46,721 nt of DNA, from contig JANQIP010000169.1 in the NCBI GenBank assembly GCA_028282095.1, positions 1 to 46,721 on the forward strand. The letters are read 5' to 3'. The first letter of the stretch is position 1. Each line of letters starts with the position of its first letter. Shown piece by piece: positions 30,238 to 37,678 of the stretch. The translations under genes and the position numbers were made by a program. This DNA is from Xanthobacteraceae bacterium (GTDB lineage Bacteria > Pseudomonadota > Alphaproteobacteria > Rhizobiales > Xanthobacteraceae). The notes under the pieces are model-generated. The model saw only the letters and a program-made list of their open reading frames with translations. It did not search any database and had not been told where the DNA came from.

Positions 30238-31092
30238 TCAAGCCGCCCGTGCCGCCGCGTGGCGCGTCAGCACGGCATCGGCGGCGGCCGCCTCGCTGCG
30301 CAACACCGGCCAGGTCGGCACGTTATTATCCCACTCGATCAGAGTCGGCAGCGGACCGTTGCGGGCGATCGCGCGCTCGAACAGCCCCCATACCGGGTCG
30401 GCGACCGGCGAGTCATGCGCGTCGATCAGCAGCGGGGCGCCGACATCGTCGACGGTTGCATCATGGCCGGCGAGATGGATTTCCCCGACATGCTCAATGG
30501 GAAAGGATGCGAGATAGTCGCCGGCGCTGGTGCCGTGATTGGTGGCGGACACGAACACATTGTTCACGTCGAGCAGCAGCCCGCAGCCGGTGCGGTGAAC
30601 GATCTCCGCGAGAAAATCGACCTCGGCGATCGTGCTCTCGGCGAACAGCACATAGGTCGAAGGGTTCTCCAGAAGCATACGGCGCCCGAGCGTGTCCTGC
30701 ACCTCGGCGATATGGTCGGCGACGCGGGCGAGCGTGGCGGGCGTGTAGGGCACCGGGAGCAGGTCGTTGAGAAAAGCCCCGCCATGGCTCGACCAGGCGA
30801 GATGCTCGGAGAAGCTCTCCGGCCGGTAGCGGTCGCACAGCCGGCGCAGCCGCGAAAGATGGGCGCGGTCGAGTGGCGCTTCGGCGCCGATCGAAAGGCC
30901 GACGCCGTGTACCGACAGCGCGAAGCGTTCGTGCAAGGCCGCGAGCTGCGCGTGTGGCCGGCCGCCGTCGCCCATATAGTTCTCGGCATGCACCTCGACG
31001 AAGCCGATCGGGCCGGGATCGGCGAGAATGCCGTCAAAATGCTCGGGCTTGAACCCAATGCCTGTGCGCGCCGGTAGCATGGGGCCGATCAT
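30238..31092 (-). CDS. bufB: Bufferin-modifying multinuclear iron oxidase BufB (DUF692)
   Basis: 284-aa DUF692 (MNIO) enzyme with a TIM-barrel fold. It oxidises cysteines of the bufferin precursor to thiooxazole-type heterocycles, using iron and oxygen. Metal-site candidates are in [55 protein letters not shown] and [10 protein letters not shown]. Start at 31092 ([15 protein letters not shown]), with GGAG 8 nt upstream. It is separated from bufA1 by about 80 bases and overlaps bufC's possible TTG start. Confidence 0.95.
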   Translation of the reverse strand: MIGPMLPARTGIGFKPEHFDGILADPGPIGFVEVHAENYMGDGGRPHAQLAALHERFALSVHGVGLSIGAEAPLDRAHLSRLRRLCDRYRPESFSEHLAWSSHGGAFLNDLLPVPYTPATLARVADHIAEVQDTLGRRMLLENPSTYVLFAESTIAEVDFLAEIVHRTGCGLLLDVNNVFVSATNHGTSAGDYLASFPIEHVGEIHLAGHDATVDDVGAPLLIDAHDSPVADPVWGLFERAIARNGPLPTLIEWDNNVPTWPVLRSEAAAADAVLTRHAAARAA

Positions 31093-31172
31093 GACGGTCG
31101 CTCCGATTTGAATTGTATTGAAAAGCCAGAGCACCGGGGGCGCGGACCGCCGCGCCCCCTGGCCGATTTGCG

Positions 31173-31454
31173 TCAGCTCGCGATCGGCGTAAGCGATCCC
31201 GTGCCTTTCGGCGTCTTGATCGACGTGCAGGTGCCCTTCGGCACCAGCTTCCAGGCATTGCCCTGGTAATCGACCGTAGAGGTACCGGAGCAGGTCGTGC
31301 CGGGGCCGGCGGCGCAGTCGTTCTGCCCCTTAAGCGCGACGCCGTAACACTTTTCTTTTTCGGCGCCCTGCGCAGCAGCGGGGCCAGCCGTGGCGAGTGC
31401 GAGCGCCGAGGCGAGCGAGCCGGCAAGAGCAAGGGTCATGGAGCGGCGGGTCAT
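31173..31454 (-). CDS. bufA1: Bufferin-1 precursor BufA1 (DUF2282)
   Basis: 93-aa precursor of a ribosomally made, modified copper-binding peptide. It has an N-terminal signal peptide (about residues 1-29, ...[10 protein letters not shown]), then the DUF2282 block [43 protein letters not shown]. Four cysteines lie at residues 36, 47, 55 and 76, the family pattern. AAGGAGG lies 10 nt before the ATG. In Caulobacter such peptides sequester copper in the periplasm and are controlled by SigF. Here a matching SigF-type promoter stands 44-50 bases upstream, and sigF-nrsF is divergent. Confidence 0.94.
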   Translation of the reverse strand: MTRRSMTLALAGSLASALALATAGPAAAQGAEKEKCYGVALKGQNDCAAGPGTTCSGTSTVDYQGNAWKLVPKGTCTSIKTPKGTGSLTPIAS

Positions 31455-31504
31455 GTCGTTTTTTCCTCCTTAAGGAACCGGCCGTCGGCCGGCCACAGAC
31501 GACT

Positions 31505-31530
31505 TTCGCCATCCACACGGGACGTGTTAC
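31505..31530 (-). promoter_or_regulatory. ECF (SigF-type) promoter of the bufferin operon
   Basis: On the minus strand, GTAACA (31530-31525), 16 bases, then CGAA (31508-31505). A start near 31498 gives a leader of about 44 bases before bufA1. GTAAC/CGAA is the type of motif recognised by SigF-like ECF factors in Caulobacter; the assignment is inferred from motif, spacing and the matched site on the other strand. Confidence 0.72.
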
Positions 31531-31599
31531 GGACTTCACCGAGTCGTGTCCGCGCGCGATGCGTGCATCACGGGCGCGCGACCCCGTGGGCGCGAACAT

Positions 31600-31624
31600 G
31601 TAACGAATTCATAACCACAACGAA
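31600..31624 (+). promoter_or_regulatory. ECF (SigF-type) autoregulatory promoter of sigF
   Basis: GTAACG at 31600-31605, 15 bases, then CGAA at 31621-31624, one base shorter than in the bufA1 promoter. The -10 lies only 12 bases before the ATG at 31636. Transcripts would therefore be nearly leaderless, or translation begins at the in-frame ATG at 31675. Confidence 0.62.
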
Positions 31625-31635
31625 AAAGAAAGCAG

Positions 31636-32196
31636 ATGGCGCCGGTGGCCCGCGAACAAACCTGGGTCGAGTGGATGACGGCCGCTCTCGACGGGGATGA
31701 AACCGCCTATCGGCGGCTGTTGACCGCCCTGTCGCCGGTGTTGCGTGGCAATGCCCGGCGGGCCCTGAGCCGCATGGGAGCATCGGCGGACGATGCGGAG
31801 GATATCGTGCAGGAGACGCTGCTCGCCATCCATTTGCACCGCCATACATGGCGGCGGGCCGAGCCGGTCGGACCTTGGGTTGCGGCGATCGCCCGTTACA
31901 AGCTGGTCGACGTCTTGCGCCGGCGGGGCCGGCGTGCCGAGATTGCGATCGATGATCTTGCCGACACGCTGCCCGACGCAGCCGACCAGGAGGAAGAAGT
32001 GGGCCGCCGGCAGGCGGTCGGGCTGGTCGATGCGCTCGAGGGCCGCCAGGGCGATGTCGTCCGGGCGATTTCGCTCCAGGGCGAGAGCATTAAGGAAACG
32101 GCAACCAAACTCGGCATGAGCGAGGGTGCGGTGCGCGTTGCGCTGCATCGCGGGCTGAAGGCACTCGCGCAACTCTATCGAGCGGGGGAGTCTTGA
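31636..32196 (+). CDS. sigF: ECF RNA polymerase sigma factor, SigF type
   Basis: 186-aa ECF sigma factor. The sigma-2 region has ADDAEDIVQETLLAIHLHRH (region 2.2) and VGPWVAAIARYKLVDVLRRR (2.3-2.4). Sigma-4 has EGRQGDVVRAISLQGESIKE then LGMSEGAVRVALHRGLKAL. Its position before a DUF1109 anti-sigma gene and opposite bufA1 identifies it as the SigF/NrsF heavy-metal-stress type. The start may be 31636 or, given the promoter position, 31675 (MTAALDGDETAYRR). The stop overlaps the TTG start of nrsF (TTGA). Confidence 0.93.
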   Translation: MAPVAREQTWVEWMTAALDGDETAYRRLLTALSPVLRGNARRALSRMGASADDAEDIVQETLLAIHLHRHTWRRAEPVGPWVAAIARYKLVDVLRRRGRRAEIAIDDLADTLPDAADQEEEVGRRQAVGLVDALEGRQGDVVRAISLQGESIKETATKLGMSEGAVRVALHRGLKALAQLYRAGES

Positions 32197-32828
32197 AGAC
32201 GGACGACTTTATTCGTGCGCTCGCGGCCGACCGGACACTCGGCGCGGAGCCCGGGCGCGGACTTGTGCTCGCGGTCGCGGCCGGGTTCGCGGCCACCGCA
32301 ATCATGTTCATGTTGGTGTTCGGTATTCGCGGCGATGTCGCAGCTGCGCTGCAGACGGTCTGGTTCCCGTTCAAATTCGTGGTGATGATTGCCCTCGTCG
32401 CCGCTGCCGTGCATCTCGCAATCGTGCTGGCGCGTCCGGGTGCCGACCCGGCGGCAGCGGCGCGCCTGCTCGCCGTGCCGGCGGTGCTGATCGGCGCCGC
32501 CGTCGTCATTGAACTGACGAGCGTGCCCGCAAGCGGATGGCGGCCGCTCCTTGTCGGCAACAATGCGACGGTCTGCCTGATCGCGATTCCGCTCATCGCG
32601 GTCGTTCCGCTGGTGGCGATACTGGTGGCGTTGCGGCGAGCGGCGCCGACCGCGCCGGTACTCGCCGGGTCCGCCGCCGGCCTCCTCGCCGCGGCGCTTG
32701 CGGCGACCCTCTACGCCGCCCATTGCGTCGACGATTCCCCGCTCTTCGTCTTGACCTGGTACTCGCTGGCGATTGCCGTCGTGGTCGCGGCCGGCGCCTT
32801 GCTCGGCTCCCGCGTTCTGCGCTGGTGA
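32193..32828 (+). CDS. nrsF: Membrane anti-sigma factor NrsF (DUF1109)
   Basis: 211 aa. The short cytoplasmic N-terminus KTDDFIRALAAD would bind the sigma factor, followed by six hydrophobic helices. Two cysteines, at residues 128 (NNATVCLIAI) and 178 (YAAHCVDDSP), sit where I recall conserved metal/redox-sensing cysteines of Caulobacter NrsF. TTG start at 32193 with GGGGGAG upstream, overlapping the sigF stop. It would hold SigF inactive at the membrane until metal stress (family knowledge). Confidence 0.9.
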   Translation: MKTDDFIRALAADRTLGAEPGRGLVLAVAAGFAATAIMFMLVFGIRGDVAAALQTVWFPFKFVVMIALVAAAVHLAIVLARPGADPAAAARLLAVPAVLIGAAVVIELTSVPASGWRPLLVGNNATVCLIAIPLIAVVPLVAILVALRRAAPTAPVLAGSAAGLLAAALAATLYAAHCVDDSPLFVLTWYSLAIAVVVAAGALLGSRVLRW

Positions 32829-33322
32829 GAAAGGCCGTCGGCGCGTCAACCGGCGGCTCGACCTCGCTTCGATCCAAGGTCCGAGACTGCAGAACGAGTG
32901 TCACCTCTCCCCGCTTGCGGGGAGAGGTCGACGCGCGTAGCGCGGCGGGTGAGGGGCCAGCACGGATATACGGATATCGCGGAAACGCCAAAGCCCCTCA
33001 TCCGGCTCGCGGCAAGCGCCGCTCGCCACCTTCTCCCCGCAAGCGGGGAGAAGGGAGAATGCAGAGCCACACAAAAATACCTCTCACCGCTTGCGGGGAG
33101 AGGTTATTCGGTTCTGGTGCGCGATCGATTCAGGTTGAATCGATCGCGCTCGCAATGTCTCCATTCGCTCGCACGATCTTGTCCGAGGAGTCTGCCAGTT
33201 TTCGGGATCGTGCTTTGGAGCGTCGTCACGCCAAGTGGAAACACGTTCGGCGCAGAACACGCGGCCCACAAAACAAAAAAGCGAATTCCGATCACACGAC
33301 CAGAATTCGCGCTATCCCGTGA
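32829..33322. repeat. Intergenic GC-hairpin repeats and a REP-like copy
   Basis: No gene is seen. Related hairpins built on CTCTCCCCGCTTGCGGGGAG occur near 32905-32935 and 33035-33055, with a partial third near 33084-33106. A CGCGCGTAGCGCG hairpin lies near 32930-32945. A GATCGATTCAGGTTGAATCGATC palindrome lies at 33122-33148. A REP-like copy lies at 33171-33213. The region separates nrsF from the convergent methyltransferase gene. Confidence 0.75.
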
Positions 33323-34294
33323 TCAAGAGGCCATCAGTTCGAGCGCCTGGGGCGTGTTGATGAGGCTCTTCGGCGTGAACAGATGGTTGATCGTCGTGCG
33401 ATTGGAACCGCTTGTGATCGAAACCATGCGATTGATGGGACAGCGCGCGATTTCATCACCCGGTCGGGAGACAAAAAGCTCCGCGTGATAGAGCCCGCAA
33501 TCTTCCTTGCTCGCCGTGTCGATCCCCGCTGAATGCAGATGCTTGAGGACGCCTTCCATCTCCTCCCGGTCGGCGAAGCGTCGCTGGACGAATGTCGCGC
33601 CGTCGAACCGCTCCGTCATCAATCCGTTGCCGGCGAGACATTTGTCGATGGCGTCATAGGGGAACATCCGCAGCACGAATGACGCGACCCAGGGCGTGCG
33701 CGTCCCCGTGGGCATGTGGCGCGCAATCTTCTCGAATGTGCGTTCGGTGACGTAACCCACACAGCCGGTCGAGAAGATCAGGTCGACATTCTCCAACGCC
33801 GCGGCGAGTTCGGGCGACACGTCCTCGTTTTCGAGGTCGGCACCAAATCCGCGATCGAGGCTGCCGCTGCGCTCGGCATAACGGACGGCATTGTGCGCGC
33901 AATCGAGTCCGATCACCTGGATCTGTCGACGCTTGGGCCAGGACTGGAAGTAGTGACGATCATAATCCTCGAGTTGCTGCGACGTCATCTTCTCGAGGTC
34001 GGCGATGCGGTAGCGATTGTAGAGCATGTCCCAATTGACGGGATATTTCATGAGCGCGGCGTTGACGCCATACGAACACCCGAGATCGAGCACGGTAACC
34101 GGACCGCCCTTGAGCCGATGCCGCTCCTGGATCAGCTGCATGAAAACGGGATTTGCCAAATGAGGTATGATGTAGCCGAGCCCGCCGAGAATACGGTAGT
34201 ACATCCGCGGGTCGGTTTGAACGTAAAGTTGGCCAAAGTCCGCCTTGTTGAAGTTGACTAGAGAAAAGCTCTTCGGTCTGGTTGCAACAGACAT
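33323..34294 (-). CDS. Class I SAM-dependent methyltransferase
   Basis: 323 aa. SAM-binding motif I is VTVLDLGCSYGVNAALM (near residues 71-87). An acidic motif II candidate IQVIGLDCAHNAVRYAER and a motif around VDLIFSTGCVGYVTERTFEK also fit. Start at 34294 (MSVATRPKSFS), with GGGGAG about 8 nt upstream. The N-terminal DFGQLYVQTDPRMYYRILGG suggests a dedicated substrate cap. I cannot name the substrate. It lies next to a FixJ-type regulator gene in the same orientation, about 150 bases away, and could be its target. Confidence 0.85.
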   Translation of the reverse strand: MSVATRPKSFSLVNFNKADFGQLYVQTDPRMYYRILGGLGYIIPHLANPVFMQLIQERHRLKGGPVTVLDLGCSYGVNAALMKYPVNWDMLYNRYRIADLEKMTSQQLEDYDRHYFQSWPKRRQIQVIGLDCAHNAVRYAERSGSLDRGFGADLENEDVSPELAAALENVDLIFSTGCVGYVTERTFEKIARHMPTGTRTPWVASFVLRMFPYDAIDKCLAGNGLMTERFDGATFVQRRFADREEMEGVLKHLHSAGIDTASKEDCGLYHAELFVSRPGDEIARCPINRMVSITSGSNRTTINHLFTPKSLINTPQALELMAS

Positions 34295-34448
34295 TTCGTT
34301 CTCCCCCAACCCCTCCGCCTCTCAGATTCGTAAATCGATGTGACCAAGGAGGGAAATGACGGGGCACCCGGCCACCGCCTCATTGCGTTGGGCTACTATA
34401 GGGAAAACGACAAGAAAGAAAAGATGAGTTGGGCCGGCGGATCCGCGC

Positions 34449-35054
34449 TCAAATCGTGCGATTTTGCAACAACAGAGCTTTTCGCACGAGTTCGGCGAGA
34501 TTATTGGCACCCATTTTCTCCATCACCCAGGCGCGATAATTCTCCACCGTGCGCGGGCTAATGCCTAAATCGTGTGCGATTTCCTTATTCGATAATCCCT
34601 GAACAACCAGATCCATGACGTTGCGCTGCCGCTCGGACAGTTCAGCGGCGCGCTGAGCGATATCGGTCAGCTCGGCCTGCTCGCTGCGCGTTCGCTCGCC
34701 ATGTGCAGTCGCCTTATCGATCGCATCGATCAGCCGCTCATGGTCGAACGGCTTTTCGATGAAATCGAAAGCGCCCTCCTTGATCGCATTGACCGCCATC
34801 GGAATGTCGCCATGGCCGGTGATCAGGATCAGCGGCAACGCACAGTCGCGCGACTTCAACTCGTGTTGGAGATCGAGGCCAGATAGACCGGGCATGCGCA
34901 CATCCGAGACGACGCAATGCGGTCGCTCGACGTCAAGCGAAGCGATGAAGGCTTCAGCGCTCGTGAAGCAACGCACCTCGATGTCTCGGCTCCGCAGCGC
35001 CATGCGAAGGGAATCGAGCACGGCCTCGTCATCGTCGATCAGAGCGACGGTCAT
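34449..35054 (-). CDS. FixJ/NarL-type two-component response regulator
   Basis: 201 aa. The receiver domain has ALIDDDEAVLDSLRMALRS, the phospho-acceptor Asp in CVVSDVRMPGLSGLDLQ, Thr in LILITGHGDIPMAV and Lys in FDFIEKPFDHERL. The LuxR-type helix-turn-helix is LSERQRNVMDLVVQGLSNKE, AHDLGISPRTVENYRAWVM. All key residues are present. Its start codon overlaps the stop of the upstream kinase remnant (ATGA), showing it was made from an HK-RR operon. The sequence is FixJ-like, but oxygen sensing cannot be inferred. Confidence 0.93.
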   Translation of the reverse strand: MTVALIDDDEAVLDSLRMALRSRDIEVRCFTSAEAFIASLDVERPHCVVSDVRMPGLSGLDLQHELKSRDCALPLILITGHGDIPMAVNAIKEGAFDFIEKPFDHERLIDAIDKATAHGERTRSEQAELTDIAQRAAELSERQRNVMDLVVQGLSNKEIAHDLGISPRTVENYRAWVMEKMGANNLAELVRKALLLQNRTI

Positions 35055-35452
35055 AGCCGGGCCTCGCCGTTCGATTTTGCGAACGCACGCGCGAAGGAAA
35101 TAACGGTCGCGTTAACGGCGCCCCTGATCGTCAGGCGGCCGTTATAGGACTCGATGGTCGAGCAGCTAAGCGAGAGAGCCAAGCGCATTCCCTCCGGCTT
35201 GGTCATTGTGACCTGCACATGATTGCCGGTCACGGTGAGAGTCTGGTTGATCTCATGCGCCAATGCGGCGGCGAACTCACCGACGGGCGCGGCACAAGAC
35301 CCTCGCAATTGCACGCCGATCAATGCACGAGCGGTTGTCGGTGCGCTGTTGCTCCGAGACAGGCGCTCCGATTGCCAGTCCGGTGAATGACAGTGCCGCC
35401 ATGTCCAACACGCCGAGTGGCGGCACGGAGCGGAGCCGGTCGAGCGTGACAT
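35051..35452 (-). pseudogene. Internally deleted histidine kinase remnant, partner of the FixJ-type regulator
   Basis: A 133-codon frame in which a dimerisation/phospho-acceptor H-box (VGEFAAALAHEINQTLT) is followed, after about 10 residues, by an ATP-lid/G2-box segment (TKPEGMRLALSLSCSTIESY, NGRLTIRGAVN). An intact FixL-type kinase has about 120 residues with the N and G1 boxes between these motifs. The G2 glycines (usually GxGLGLS) are replaced (GMRLALS), so ATP binding is lost. The first about 55 residues look unlike any kinase domain. The coupled ATGA junction with the regulator gene persists. It is most likely a decaying gene; a retained phospho-transfer fragment is less likely. Confidence 0.72.
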
Positions 35453-36002
35453 GGCCGGTCAAACAGCCGACCGCGATCGTGATGGAATGTCGTGACGCAA
35501 GGTGCGTACGCACCGATCACTCCTCCCTCAATTTTAACCGAATGCTCCTATTCTTTTCATCGGTCCGCTATCGGTGGCGGATACGTAGTTTCACCTGGGA
35601 TGAGTCACTCTGGGGTCGATCCTATGGCGTTCATACTGAATTGTTCCACTTTCGTAGAACGGGCACGTTTCCACCGTTACGTTTCACTCAGCGATAATCA
35701 GAGACGAGGGAAGCCCAAGAGACGAGCGAAGCCCAGGAGTCGATCGAGTTTTCGGATTCGCTCCTGGGTCTTTACAGCGAGCGATTGACGCGATCGGCGA
35801 TCCGGCCGGCCACCGTAAACAGGCTGTGCCGAGAAGATTGCGTACGCAGCAGGTCACGGGGCCGCGATTGTTTTTTCCCCCTTCATCAATCGAGTTGCTG
35901 CCTCGTGACCGCCGGCGTCTTAACGCAAGTCCGCACGCCAGGACGGGGTGAAGGCCCGTCCCGATATTAGCCCAGCTTGAGAACCAAGGGAGTTCTGTCG
36001 CC
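35453..36002. other. Divergent intergenic region between kinase remnant and USP gene
   Basis: No gene is recognised in 550 bases. Positions 35703-35738 hold a short direct repeat (GACGAG-GAAGCCCA twice, about 18-bp period). An imperfect hairpin CCCAGGAG...CTCCTGGG at 35731-35767 is followed by TCTTT and could be a terminator or attenuator. Local base composition is lower in GC than the flanks, consistent with eroded coding DNA or promoters. Confidence 0.5.
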
Positions 36003-36524
36003 ATGGCTGCAGTGCTCGAAAAAGAACCGGTGCTGGAGGCGTCCCTTCCACAAGAGGTCGAGCTGCGGTTGAAGCGGCTGCTCGTCATTGTCGACGGTTC
36101 CGCGCAGACCGGCAGCGTCCTTGATTATGTCATTCGTCATGCCGTTACCGGTGCACCGGTAGAGGCCATCCTTCTTTGTGTTCAACCGGCGCCGCCGGTA
36201 GACGCGGTCGTTCCTCATCTTGCGGCCGGTGTCGAAATTGACCATCCCGGACGCGTCGAGCAATGCGCCAAGCGTATCATCCGCAGCGCGGCGCGCCGGC
36301 TCGCACATCTCGGCATCGTGCATCGGGAGCGCATCGAAACCGGCGATCCCGCGGCGACCATTGTCCGATGCGCGGACGAGGAGCAATGCGATCTGATCGT
36401 ACTCGCAGAGCCCGAACCGAGCTCGGTCGCCGACCTGCTTGCGCGCCAGATCGGCGTGTCGACGAGCTCGCTTATACAACGAGTCGTGCGCGAGGCCGCC
36501 ATGCCCGTTGTGATCGCCAATTAG
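36003..36524 (+). CDS. Universal stress protein (UspA family)
   Basis: 173 aa, one UspA domain: LKRLLVIVDGSAQTGSVLDYV at the N-terminus, VEAILLCVQPAPPVD, TGDPAATIVRCADEEQCDLI then VLAEPEP, and the C-terminal SSLIQRVVREAAMPVVIAN. The usual ATP-binding GxxG-x9-GS/T motif is missing (the segment reads EPSSVADLLARQIGVSTSS), so it probably belongs to the non-ATP-binding type. An N-terminal extension of about 22 residues precedes the domain. AAGGGAG lies 11 nt before the ATG. Confidence 0.9.
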   Translation: MAAVLEKEPVLEASLPQEVELRLKRLLVIVDGSAQTGSVLDYVIRHAVTGAPVEAILLCVQPAPPVDAVVPHLAAGVEIDHPGRVEQCAKRIIRSAARRLAHLGIVHRERIETGDPAATIVRCADEEQCDLIVLAEPEPSSVADLLARQIGVSTSSLIQRVVREAAMPVVIAN

Positions 36525-36614
36525 GATGGATGGCGTCGCGCCGGCAGCGGCCGACGTGGCGATTTAACGCTTTTATATTAGGCGCTTGGCGGCAGATACT
36601 TCATCGGGTGAACG

Positions 36615-36665
36615 GCCGGCTCGCGCAGCCGGCTCGGGCGAGGCGTCCCTTTCGGCGCTTTTTTC
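36615..36665 (+). terminator. Possible terminator after the USP gene
   Basis: A perfect hairpin GCCGGCT-CGCGC-AGCCGGC at 36615-36633, then a weaker GGCGTCCCTTTCGGCGC segment ending in a run of six T residues at 36659-36664. It is the right side and orientation for the USP gene, though 90 bases after its stop. Confidence 0.4.
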
Positions 36666-36761
36666 GTGCGAAACCAATATGATGAGGCGAGCTCAAGCGC
36701 TGGTGCCGCAGCAGTGGGGCGTGATCACGAAAAGCCGCAGATTTTTCCGATAAGACCATGA
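36665..36761. repeat. Decayed hairpin-A fragment of the MITE-like element plus decayed REP
   Basis: 36671-36718 resembles inverted hairpin A of the 124-bp element (AACCAATATGATGAGGCGAG, then CTCAAGCGCTGGTGCCGC), with eroded arms and no hairpin B. It is followed directly by a decayed REP-like palindrome (36720-36761) and a GAGCGCGATCGGTTC...GAAACGATCGCACC palindrome. Confidence 0.65.
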
Positions 36762-36881
36762 GAAGAGACAAATAAATAGAGAGCGCGATCGGTTCGGCAT
36801 GAAACGATCGCACCTTCGGCACACGCCGCTATGCTGCCGCCATGATTGTATCGCAAAAACAGGCAGTATCGGCTATGATCA

Positions 36882-37005
36882 TAGTGATGCGGCACCAACG
36901 CTTGAGCTCGTCTCATTGTGTTGGTGCCGCATCACAGAGTATCGGATTAGCTAGTGTTCCTTCTCTGACGGTCCGGGGTCGGACCGTCAGAGAAGGAAAC
37001 ACTAG
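36882..37005 (+). mobile_element. MITE-like 124-bp double-hairpin element, copy 3
   Basis: Hairpin A at 36884-36935 is perfect (16-bp arms, 20-nt loop). Hairpin B at 36951-37005 has arms CTAGTGTTCCTTCTCTGACG and its complement with one extra A. TA flanks both ends (caTA|GTG...CAC|TAg). The right-hand CTAG supplies the TAG stop codon of the minus-strand L,D-transpeptidase gene. Confidence 0.87.
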
Positions 37006-37436
37006 CGCCGGATGACGATGCGCGTGCGGCCGGCGCCCTGACGCCTGACAAGCGCAAACAGCTTGGCCGCATTCGAAGGATGCAGGCGCACGCAACCACG
37101 CGAGGCGCGTCGGCCAAGCCGCGAGACCTGGTTGGTGCCGTGAATCGCATAGCCCTTGTAAAAGAAGATCGAGTGCGGCATCGGCGCGCGTCCGTACTTG
37201 CGTGAGTACCAGGAACGTTCGAGCCGCTGCGGCCGGAAAACGCCGGACGGCGGTCCGCCGCCGGTGCCGGTTGAAACCGCCCAGCGGTATCGCGGCCTGC
37301 CATTGACCGAGACCGACATGCGTTGCGAGGACTTGTCGACGGTCACGACCACCTCGGCATGAACCGGTGTGGCGGCGACGAACGAGAAGGAAAGGAGAGC
37401 GGCTGCGGTTACGACGGCACCAGCGAGTGGAAGCAT
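37002..37436 (-). CDS. L,D-transpeptidase (YkuD family), exported
   Basis: 144 aa; forms 3-3 peptidoglycan crosslinks or attaches proteins to peptidoglycan in the periplasm. Start at 37436 (MLPLAGAVVTAAALL), with GAGG 7 nt upstream; a longer frame to 37496 lacks a good site. After the signal peptide comes EVVVTVDKSSQRMSVSVNG. The catalytic motif is YAIHGTN and then SRLGRRASRGCVRLHPSNA, with His and Cys present. The TAG stop is the last base pairs of a MITE-like element, so a few native C-terminal residues may have been replaced; the catalytic domain is complete. Confidence 0.93.
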   Translation of the reverse strand: MLPLAGAVVTAAALLSFSFVAATPVHAEVVVTVDKSSQRMSVSVNGRPRYRWAVSTGTGGGPPSGVFRPQRLERSWYSRKYGRAPMPHSIFFYKGYAIHGTNQVSRLGRRASRGCVRLHPSNAAKLFALVRRQGAGRTRIVIRR

Positions 37437-37678
37437 GAAGGGCCTCGGGCGTTGGCGTGTCCCCCGAGGGTGGAGGATAAGAGACGGACTTAGCATTGCA
37501 AGTCCGTAGGCGCCGGCTTCGGTTTTTTCCTTAATGCCATGAGCGCAGGTTTCGTTTCGACAGGCCCGGATCGCGTTTCGTTCGTCTTCTGATGATCACA
37601 TTGTTTGTCTTCTGATGTTCACACTATCCTGCGGCGAGTCGGTTCCGCCGCCGCCGAACGATGCTCAAAGAGGTGAGC

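Noticed and set aside
31397..31603. Plus-strand frame across the bufA1-sigF promoter region
   Set aside because: It overlaps bufA1 antisense and both promoters; no coding features.
35263..35697. 144-codon plus-strand frame opposite the kinase remnant
   Set aside because: No signal, domain or ribosome site; composition looks like antisense plus intergenic DNA.
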